A stretch of 5,250 bases of DNA. Origin: Flavobacteriales bacterium (lineage in GTDB: Bacteria; Bacteroidota; Bacteroidia; Flavobacteriales; Parvicellaceae). This document shows, piece by piece, positions 1-5,250 of this stretch. The notes under the pieces are model-generated. The model was given only the letters and a program-made list of their open reading frames with translations. It searched no databases and was not told the origin of the DNA. Every line of letters begins with the position of its first letter. Positions within the stretch are counted from its first letter, which is position 1. Both the position numbers and the translations under genes were made by a program. The stretch is from contig JAAZYJ010000083.1 in NCBI GenBank assembly GCA_014239715.1, forward strand, positions 1 through 5,250, given 5' to 3'.

Positions 1-1316
1 AAACCACCGGAATGTTATCCTATGACGGAACCAAATTATTGCTGTTCAAAGAAGTAGATGGTCAGTTTGATATTTATGAATCCAATTTAAAGGGGTCAAA
101 ATGGGTCACGATGGTTTCTTTTTCACCTCAGATCAATACAAAAGACAATCAGACATTCTGCAGCTTCAATGCAAATCAGAAAAAGTTGTATTACATCAAT
201 GATCGTAAAAAGGGTGAGGGAAATTATGGCAATGATATTTATGTCTCTCAGGTAATGGATAAGAAAACCAGGAAATATGAATTTCCAAATTCCGCCGGTA
301 AAGCAGTAAATACAAAGTTCAATGAGGGATCGGTGTACATGCATCCCAAGGGAGACCTGATGTTCTTTTCCTCTGAGGGACACAACTCAATGGGAGGTTA
401 TGATATCTTCATGTCTAAAAGAAAGCAGGGACAGTGGTCTGAACCGGAAAATTTGGGCTGGCCAATTAATACACCTTACGATGATCATTTTTTTGCGCTA
501 ACAGCAAGCGAAAAATACGCATACATTGCTTCCAACCGAAGTGGTGGAAAAGGAGGGCTGGACTTATATAAAGTTACGTTCTGGGGCCCGGAAAAGTATC
601 ACGAGATCGATACTGAAGATTATTTGCTGGCGAGTATCGCGAATCCGATAAGTGATGTTCGGATTGAGAGAACGGTTGAGGTCAAAAGAAAAAGCCTGAC
701 AGTTTTTAAGGGTAGCACCATTGACGCAATCACCAAAGAACCGGTGGAAGCTCAAATTGAGATCACTGATAACACAACAGGACGGGTCATACAGACATTT
801 TCCACCAATAGCGCTACAGGTAAGTTCTTGCTCTCTTTGAATAGTGGGAAGAACTATGGCATTGCGGTCAAGGCAAAAGACTATCTGTTTCATTCTGAAA
901 ATTTTGACATACCTCAGAACAGTGATTACAACTTGGTAGATAAGGTGATTACTTTGAAGAACATTGCAGTAGGAAGTAAAATTGCTCTTCGAAATGTGTT
1001 CTTTGATGTCGGAAAGTCTTCATTACGACCTGAATCAAGCGCTGAGCTGGATCGGTTGGTTAAGCTAATGAAGGAAGTTGAAGGCCTGAAGGTCGAATTG
1101 TCAGGCCATACTGATAATTACGGATCGGAAAGTTTAAACAAGAAATTATCTGAAGACAGAGCGAGGTCAGTAGTATCTTATTTGACCAGCAAAGGAATTG
1201 CTGTTGAGAGATTGGTACCTGTTGGTTATGGTTCAGAAAGACCCATCGCATCGAATAAAACAGCAGAAGGAAGACAGGAAAATCGCAGAACAGAATTTGA
1301 GATTCAAGCGAATTGA
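1..1316 (+). CDS. PorE-like OmpA-family protein with PD40 propeller (5' partial)
   Basis: The reading frame is open to the left edge (codons T-T-G precede the Met at 12), so the N-terminus is missing and that Met is probably internal. Residues are counted from it. Four propeller-blade signatures recur about every 54 residues: FDIY (19-22), NDIY (74-77), GGYDIF (128-133) and GGLDLY (181-186), typical of PD40/WD40-like blades. A beta-sandwich resembling the carboxypeptidase regulatory-like domain follows (about 228-305). An OmpA C-terminal peptidoglycan-binding domain (about 324-434) comes last, with FFDVGKSSLRPES, GHTDN and LSEDRARSVVSYL. Asp368 and Arg383 lie 15 residues apart, matching the diaminopimelate-binding Asp/Arg pair of E. 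coli OmpA (D271/R286). The likely role is an outer-membrane or periplasmic protein anchoring a complex to peptidoglycan. The domain order matches PorE of the type IX secretion system, which also has N-terminal TPRs, but Bacteroidota carry many paralogues, so a secretion role is unproven. Confidence 0.93.
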   Translation, partial: TTGMLSYDGTKLLLFKEVDGQFDIYESNLKGSKWVTMVSFSPQINTKDNQTFCSFNANQKKLYYINDRKKGEGNYGNDIYVSQVMDKKTRKYEFPNSAGKAVNTKFNEGSVYMHPKGDLMFFSSEGHNSMGGYDIFMSKRKQGQWSEPENLGWPINTPYDDHFFALTASEKYAYIASNRSGGKGGLDLYKVTFWGPEKYHEIDTEDYLLASIANPISDVRIERTVEVKRKSLTVFKGSTIDAITKEPVEAQIEITDNTTGRVIQTFSTNSATGKFLLSLNSGKNYGIAVKAKDYLFHSENFDIPQNSDYNLVDKVITLKNIAVGSKIALRNVFFDVGKSSLRPESSAELDRLVKLMKEVEGLKVELSGHTDNYGSESLNKKLSEDRARSVVSYLTSKGIAVERLVPVGYGSERPIASNKTAEGRQENRRTEFEIQAN

Positions 1317-1348
1317 ATGACGGTATAAAAGACCGATGCAATATTGAT
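1317..1348. other. Convergent intergenic gap with weak dyad
   Basis: These 32 bases separate the stop of the OmpA-family gene from the stop of the CotH-like gene on the other strand. They contain a short dyad CGGT-ATAAAAG-ACCG (1321-1335, 4-base stem) and the palindrome CAATATTG (1339-1346). A bidirectional terminator would be expected here, but neither element has the GC-rich stem and T-run of an intrinsic terminator, so none is called. Confidence 0.3.
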
Positions 1349-2560
1349 TTACTGAAGCTTTTCTAAATAAGTAATGATGGTCTTTGAATTTTCCCGAAGA
1401 AACTGATCGTCAAATGAATATTGAGGGAATTCCCATTTAAGGATGTTTACGTATTTTAACTTTTCAGCCTCGAATTTGTTGAGTAACTGTGAATAGTAGT
1501 TCCTGCCGGAAACCCTTTTTAGCTCATTTATATAAGCCTGTTCAACTATTGGGTCGGAAAGGCATTTGCAGCTAAAGCTCCAACAGTCCGGCTGTTGTGC
1601 TGATGCATGCAGTGGTTCTTGTATAGTATCATACAAGTCACCATCGTATGCAATAGGCTCAAGGAGGCCGGTTTCCGGTCGGTAATAAAATCTCATGTTA
1701 TGCCAGACTATAGCGTGATGACCTGAGCATAGATCTGATAGTGCGAAATAGTTGGCAAGCTTAGTAGGGTCAAAAATTGATGAGGTTGGCATTACACCGG
1801 CTCTCCATAAATAGAGCTTTGCCATAATTACTTCATGTTCTTTCCATAAAGTAGAATCTTTTCGGATCATTTCTGTGTTGTAGCTGTCAATCGGTGAAGA
1901 TTCAAATGACTGTCTTGAAGTTTTGGGAGTCTCTGTTATTTTTTGTTCCCAGAATTCTTTTTCTTCGAATCGCATAACAAAACCGGTTAAATTTCTACGA
2001 GAGCAGAAGTTGGTGCCAAAGTGTTCTTCCATGGCGTACAAACCAAGATCCTGTTCATTCATTTGTAGTCTTATAATGTCGTAATCCAATCGGATCAGCC
2101 CTTCTTCTGAACAGGCAAATTGCCACAAGAATTCACTTACATTGTTTCTGCGTATCGGATGATGCAGAGAAAACTTCGGTATGCCAAAAATGGTGTCTTC
2201 CGCTTGAATTCGATAGGAATATTTCTGGGATAAGACGTGCTCAAGATAATCACCTTTCAATCGGTATTTTGCAGGAATAATTTTATCGTTGGTAATTAGT
2301 TTGGTTGGGATAAGATCGGTTTTGTCCACCGTGATCCACCCTTCACTAATTGCATTTTCACGCTGTAGTTCGATTGCTTCAATATGTTCAGGCTCCGAAG
2401 CCAATTGGAGTGTGGGCACATCGTACCCAAGAAAGCCAAGACGGTAGTAACCCCAATGATAAATAGGGTGTCTGTAATAATAGCAGACAATACAAACAAG
2501 CACCACCACTGCCAGAACCCGGAGCCTTTTGTTCAATCTCGAGTTACGTCTTGTACTCAC
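1349..2560 (-). CDS. CotH kinase-like protein with N-terminal membrane anchor
   Basis: This 403-residue protein has a basic N-terminus (RRNSRLNKRLR), then one hydrophobic helix (about 15-29, VLAVVVLVCIVCYYY), suggesting a signal anchor with the rest outside the cytoplasm. The body resembles the CotH kinase family: YRLKGD (99-104), a Ser/Arg-containing strand before FGIPKFSLHHP, NEQDLGLYAMEEH (168-180), SDLCSGHHAIVWHN (275-288) and YDGD (305-308), which sits where many CotH proteins have a WDxD-type metal-binding motif. CotH proteins of Bacillus are atypical kinases that phosphorylate spore coat proteins; the substrate of Bacteroidota homologues is unknown. The start is GTG: an in-frame stop lies five codons upstream (2573-2575), and the next Met is residue 167, well inside the domain. 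It lies 19 bases after the AGMO-like gene on the same strand, so co-transcription is likely. Family assignment is fairly good; kinase activity is inferred. Confidence 0.78.
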   Translation of the reverse strand: MSTRRNSRLNKRLRVLAVVVLVCIVCYYYRHPIYHWGYYRLGFLGYDVPTLQLASEPEHIEAIELQRENAISEGWITVDKTDLIPTKLITNDKIIPAKYRLKGDYLEHVLSQKYSYRIQAEDTIFGIPKFSLHHPIRRNNVSEFLWQFACSEEGLIRLDYDIIRLQMNEQDLGLYAMEEHFGTNFCSRRNLTGFVMRFEEKEFWEQKITETPKTSRQSFESSPIDSYNTEMIRKDSTLWKEHEVIMAKLYLWRAGVMPTSSIFDPTKLANYFALSDLCSGHHAIVWHNMRFYYRPETGLLEPIAYDGDLYDTIQEPLHASAQQPDCWSFSCKCLSDPIVEQAYINELKRVSGRNYYSQLLNKFEAEKLKYVNILKWEFPQYSFDDQFLRENSKTIITYLEKLQ

Positions 2561-2579
2561 AATAAATTGAATTTAATGA

Positions 2580-3509
2580 TTAGGATACCTTTTCTTGTTG
2601 TTTTGCTTTTTCAAGTCGCCTCAAATGATTGGAAGTTTTCAACTCTCCGTCATGCGTCCACCCGGGCGGTTGAAACATGTAATTGAGCTTATCCCTTACT
2701 TTCGGAGCTCTTTTGACATCTTTCCACAGCGATATGTATTCGTGTGATGCGATCTTAAAAAGGTTGTAAGTACTTATATTGTTGGTTATGCCATAAACTG
2801 GAAAATCTTCATTTTTTTCCTCTTGAAAAGAACCGAATAAACGATCCCAGATGATCAAAATACCGGCATGATTTCGATCGAGGTATTTTACCTGTGTCGC
2901 ATGGTGCACCCGGTGATGTGACGGAGTATTGAAGATCCATTCTAAAGGCCCCAATTTGCCTACTAATTCAGTATGTTGTAAAAACTGATAGATCAAACTG
3001 AAAGCCATCATGGTCATAATGAAAACCGGATGAAACCCAACCAATGGAAGCCACATCCACCATCCGTATTTATAGAGCACTTCAACCCAACTTTGCCGCA
3101 AAGCGGTCGAAAAATTCATATGGATCGAGCTGTGATGATTGACATGTGCAGCCCACAATATGCGCATGGAGTGACTAAGTCTATGGTGCCAGTAAAATGT
3201 GAAATCATCCGCAAATAGCAAGAGGACCCAAACCCACCAATGTTGATTCATGTCTTTCCAGATGCCGTAGTTATGATAGATCCAATTAAAGGCAATGAAA
3301 GCAAGAGTTTTCATGCCAATACCAATTACCAATGACCCCAGTCCCATTCCGATACTCGCAAAAGCATCTTTACCATGATACAGCTTTAAACTTTTCTTTA
3401 GGTCAATGGCCAACTCGATGCCGATCATCACCAGAAACAGTGGAATAGCATAAACCGTAGGGTCGTCAAATTCAAAAACTGATTTTACGTTATCTAAATT
3501 GTCAAACAT
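2580..3509 (-). CDS. Sterol desaturase/fatty acid hydroxylase family, alkylglycerol monooxygenase-like
   Basis: This is a 309-residue integral membrane protein with hydrophobic segments near 20-36, 52-78, 91-106 and 155-177. It carries the histidine clusters of the diiron membrane hydroxylase superfamily: HHRLSH (108-113), HVNHH (122-126) and HHRVHH (198-203), with an extra QHTEL (178-182). The stretch WIFNTPSHHRVHH, followed by LIIWDRLFGSF (218-228) and a late PPGW motif (261-264), resembles eukaryotic alkylglycerol monooxygenase (AGMO/TMEM195) more than the shorter bacterial carotenoid hydroxylases. AGMO cleaves ether lipids using tetrahydrobiopterin; the bacterial substrate cannot be told from sequence and could be a sterol, fatty acyl chain, ether lipid or sphingolipid-type lipid. 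The ATG at 3507-3509 lacks a Shine-Dalgarno sequence, as is common in this phylum. The gene is divergent from the PLP enzyme and is probably first in an operon with the CotH-like gene. The superfamily is sure, the substrate is not. Confidence 0.93.
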   Translation of the reverse strand: MFDNLDNVKSVFEFDDPTVYAIPLFLVMIGIELAIDLKKSLKLYHGKDAFASIGMGLGSLVIGIGMKTLAFIAFNWIYHNYGIWKDMNQHWWVWVLLLFADDFTFYWHHRLSHSMRILWAAHVNHHSSIHMNFSTALRQSWVEVLYKYGWWMWLPLVGFHPVFIMTMMAFSLIYQFLQHTELVGKLGPLEWIFNTPSHHRVHHATQVKYLDRNHAGILIIWDRLFGSFQEEKNEDFPVYGITNNISTYNLFKIASHEYISLWKDVKRAPKVRDKLNYMFQPPGWTHDGELKTSNHLRRLEKAKQQEKVS

Positions 3510-3583
3510 CGGGGCAAACTAAATGAAATATTTTAGTACAAAATAACTAAGTTAGACGGAACTTATTACTTTTTGAATTAACA
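3510..3583. promoter_or_regulatory. Divergent intergenic promoter region
   Basis: These 74 bases separate the start codons of two divergent genes and must hold, or lie close to, both promoters. Approximate matches to the Bacteroidota -7 element TAnnTTTG are visible: TTATTTTG on the minus strand (3546-3539, one mismatch, about 30 bases from the hydroxylase ATG), TATTTTAG on the plus strand (3529-3536, one mismatch), and TACTTTTTG on the plus strand (3567-3575, spacer one base too long and very close to the ATG). None has a convincing TTG -33 partner at the usual distance. No Shine-Dalgarno sequence precedes either start. That promoters exist here is likely; the exact boxes are weakly supported. 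Confidence 0.4.
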
Positions 3584-4786
3584 ATGTCTGGAATTAATGA
3601 TGCGTTGAGATACGAAATGTATAAAAAGGCCATTTCAGGTAAATCTTTGCCTGTTGCCTGTCTTGATCTTGACATGCTGGATGAGAATATCAGCGGCTTA
3701 CTGGAAAGAAGCAGGTCAAAACCTGTTCGAATTGCGACCAAGTCCATCAGGTCTGTGACCGTATTAAAATACATTCAGGAAAGATCAGAATCGTTTATTG
3801 GATTTATGTCGTTCACTTTGGAAGAAGCCTGTTTTATCGCAGATAACGGACTGGACAACATACTGCTGGGGTATCCGACAATGCAAAGGGCGGCAATTGT
3901 GGAGGTCGGAAATCGGATTAAGAGCGGGAAGACAATTGTGTTAATGGTAGATAGAGAAGAACATGTTAGCCTGCTAAATGCGGTTGGAAATGAGATGGGA
4001 TGCAGGTTCTCAGTTTGTATTGACGTAGATGTTTCTACAAAGTTTCCCGGAGTACATTTTGGTGTTCATCGATCAGCTGTAAAAAGTAACCAGGATTTCA
4101 CGCAATTACTTAATACGATCGTAGACTGCCAGAATGTCGAACCAGTGGGATTAATGGGCTACGAAGCACAAATTGCGGGGGTATCAGATGGTCAGCAAGG
4201 TAAAAAGACAAAGAGCAGTATCGTAAGAACACTTAAGAAACGATCTATACCGAAAATTGCAGCCAGAAGAAGAATTCTCGTTAAGTTGTATAAAGGGATT
4301 ACGGATCGCGAACCCATTATTGTTAACGCGGGAGGAACCGGCAGTATTGAATCCTCTGTGGAGGAAAATTGGGTAAATGAGGTCACGATCGGATCGGGTT
4401 TTTATCAGCCGGCATTATTCGATGATTACAAGCTGTTTAAACATGAACCTGCTGCCTTTTTTGGATTGGAAGTTGCTCGCAAGCCGGATCCCGGGATCTA
4501 CACATTGAATGGGGGAGGGTATATTGCCTCCGGTAGCTATGGTCGGAATAAATTACCTCAGCCTTATTTACCAATTGGTATGAATTTGGAAAAGAATGAA
4601 GGAGCCGGCGAGGTGCAAACTCCGGTTTATTACAGTGGCGAGTTAAAATTGGGAGATCCCGTTTTTTTCAGACATGCTAAAGCAGGAGAATTGTGTGAGC
4701 GGTTCAATACGATCAGTTTGATCAGAAACGGGGAGACCATCAATGATTGTAATACATATAGAGGCGATGGGTATTCATTTTTATAA
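3584..4786 (+). CDS. Fold-type III PLP enzyme, amino acid deaminase/aldolase family
   Basis: This 400-residue protein has an alanine-racemase-like N-terminal barrel. LPVACLDLDMLDENI (22-36) matches the opening strand of D-threonine aldolase/D-serine dehydratase-like enzymes. VRIATKSIRS (48-57) supplies the probable PLP Schiff-base lysine, Lys53, and FTLEEACFIADNGLDNILLGYP matches the following strands. NAGGTGS (248-254) is the likely phosphate-binding loop. The C-terminal part has FFRHAKAGELCERF (361-374), where His364 and Cys371 may be metal or active-site ligands like the C-terminal His/Cys or His/Asp metal sites of the related enzymes. It ends with TYRGDGYSFL. Database records call this type 'amino acid deaminase/aldolase', but I know of no firm substrate. 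The ATG at 3584 is the first possible start after the in-frame stop at 3548-3550, with an A/T-rich leader. The oxidase gene follows after 8 bases, so the two are probably co-transcribed and functionally linked. Fold and cofactor are well supported; the reaction is not. Confidence 0.88.
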   Translation: MSGINDALRYEMYKKAISGKSLPVACLDLDMLDENISGLLERSRSKPVRIATKSIRSVTVLKYIQERSESFIGFMSFTLEEACFIADNGLDNILLGYPTMQRAAIVEVGNRIKSGKTIVLMVDREEHVSLLNAVGNEMGCRFSVCIDVDVSTKFPGVHFGVHRSAVKSNQDFTQLLNTIVDCQNVEPVGLMGYEAQIAGVSDGQQGKKTKSSIVRTLKKRSIPKIAARRRILVKLYKGITDREPIIVNAGGTGSIESSVEENWVNEVTIGSGFYQPALFDDYKLFKHEPAAFFGLEVARKPDPGIYTLNGGGYIASGSYGRNKLPQPYLPIGMNLEKNEGAGEVQTPVYYSGELKLGDPVFFRHAKAGELCERFNTISLIRNGETINDCNTYRGDGYSFL

Positions 4787-4794
4787 GTACACCT

Positions 4795-5250
4795 ATGAAA
4801 TGGTCTAATTGGTCAGGTAGTGTTAGGTCGACCCCAACAGATATACTGTTTCCTGCTTCGGAAGAAGAGATCGTGGATCTGGTAAAAAAAGCATCTAGGG
4901 AAGAAAAGAAAATTCGAGTTATTGGTAGTGGACATTCATTCTCTCGAATTGTCGAGATAGACGAGATATTGGTCTCTTTGGACAAAATGCAAGGAATAAT
5001 TTCCTGCGACATCAACGAACAAACCGCAACGGTATGGGCAGGAACTAAGCTAAAATCGCTCGGTGACGGACTGTTTGATCGGGGATTGGCTCAGGAAAAC
5101 ATGGGAGATATTAACGTTCAGAGTATTGCAGGAGCATTGAGTACCGGGACGCATGGCACAGGTAGAGGCCTGGGGACACTCTCGACTCAAATCCTTGAAG
5201 TCACCTTTGTAAACGGATCAGGAGAGATCATAACCGTCAGTGAAAGTTCA
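4795..5250 (+). CDS. FAD-linked sugar-lactone/alditol oxidase (3' partial)
   Basis: The frame opens at the ATG at 4795 and stays open to the right edge (152 codons); the product is cut within its FAD-binding domain. It begins MKWSNWSGSVRSTPT, which resembles the WxNWxG start of gulonolactone/arabinonolactone/alditol oxidases. The PP-loop RVIGSGHSFS (41-50) contains His47, at the position that holds covalently bound FAD in alditol oxidase and L-gulonolactone oxidase. VWAGTKLKSLGDGLFDRGLAQENMGDI and ALSTGTHGTGRGLGTLSTQI (the latter from 114) are the second FAD-binding half of the PCMH-type domain. The family oxidises a hydroxyl of aldonolactones or alditols, giving hydrogen peroxide or passing electrons to another acceptor. 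The C-terminal substrate domain, including the HWxK-type region that would help separate oxidase from dehydrogenase members, lies outside the window. It starts 8 bases after the PLP-enzyme stop, pointing to one operon. Family is confident; substrate is open. Confidence 0.92.
   Translation, partial: MKWSNWSGSVRSTPTDILFPASEEEIVDLVKKASREEKKIRVIGSGHSFSRIVEIDEILVSLDKMQGIISCDINEQTATVWAGTKLKSLGDGLFDRGLAQENMGDINVQSIAGALSTGTHGTGRGLGTLSTQILEVTFVNGSGEIITVSESS

Noticed and set aside
564..893. Minus-strand open frame inside the OmpA-family gene
   Set aside because: It is fully antisense to a clearly conserved coding region and its Cys/Phe-rich translation resembles no family; the same holds for the antisense frames at 123-383 and 1060-1341.
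1321..1346. Possible bidirectional terminator between the convergent genes
   Set aside because: The CGGT/ACCG stem is only four bases and the CAATATTG palindrome has no loop; no T-run follows a stable GC-rich hairpin on either strand.
2384..2686. Plus-strand open frame of 100 codons spanning the junction of the two minus-strand genes
   Set aside because: It lies antisense to the well-supported CotH-like and hydroxylase genes, has no domain-like pattern, and its composition follows from the opposing codons.
3510..3583. Riboswitch or structured RNA leader in the divergent gap
   Set aside because: Only 74 A/T-rich bases are shared by two promoters and no extended paired stems are visible.
3584..4786. 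Assignment of the PLP enzyme as a classical alanine racemase
   Set aside because: The N-terminal barrel is shared, but the C-terminal HAKAGELCERF and TYRGDGYSFL segments and the lack of the racemase C-terminal catalytic-Tyr pattern fit the deaminase/aldolase-type family better.
4740..5015. Minus-strand open frame over the PLP-enzyme/oxidase junction
   Set aside because: It is antisense to the start of the FAD oxidase, whose PP-loop and covalent-flavin His are unmistakable; it has no support of its own.

Overview
The window looks like chromosomal DNA of a Bacteroidota bacterium, probably a Cytophagia- or Flavobacteriia-like marine or environmental lineage. Three things point there: an outer-membrane protein combining a PD40 propeller, a carboxypeptidase-regulatory-like domain and an OmpA domain; starts without Shine-Dalgarno sequences and with A/T-rich leaders; and moderate, somewhat AT-rich base composition. 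The phylum call is fairly secure from the first gene; anything finer is a guess. The window is densely coding: five genes, two of them cut by the window edges, and no stretch over 100 bases without a gene. I see no tRNA, rRNA, CRISPR array, insertion sequence or long repeat.

Layout: (1) 1-1316 (+), the C-terminal part of a PorE-like OmpA-family envelope protein. (2) A 32-base convergent gap. (3) A minus-strand pair, read right to left: an alkylglycerol-monooxygenase-like member of the sterol desaturase/fatty acid hydroxylase superfamily (3509-2580), then 19 bases later a membrane-anchored CotH-kinase-like protein (2560-1349) with a GTG start. (4) A 74-base divergent intergenic region (3510-3583) that must hold the promoters for both directions. 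(5) A plus-strand pair: a fold-type III PLP enzyme of the 'amino acid deaminase/aldolase' (D-threonine aldolase/D-serine dehydratase-like) type (3584-4786), then 8 bases later the start of a covalent-flavin oxidase of the gulonolactone/arabinonolactone/alditol oxidase family (4795 to beyond the window).

The plus-strand pair is the most interesting part: a PLP lyase-like enzyme and a sugar-lactone/alditol-type oxidase, apparently co-transcribed, which suggests an uncharacterised two-enzyme route. The minus-strand pair joins an integral-membrane diiron lipid hydroxylase to a membrane-tethered kinase-like protein and may act on membrane or envelope lipids. Both pathway ideas are inferences from context. 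No clearly new defence, mobile or RNA-based system is visible.
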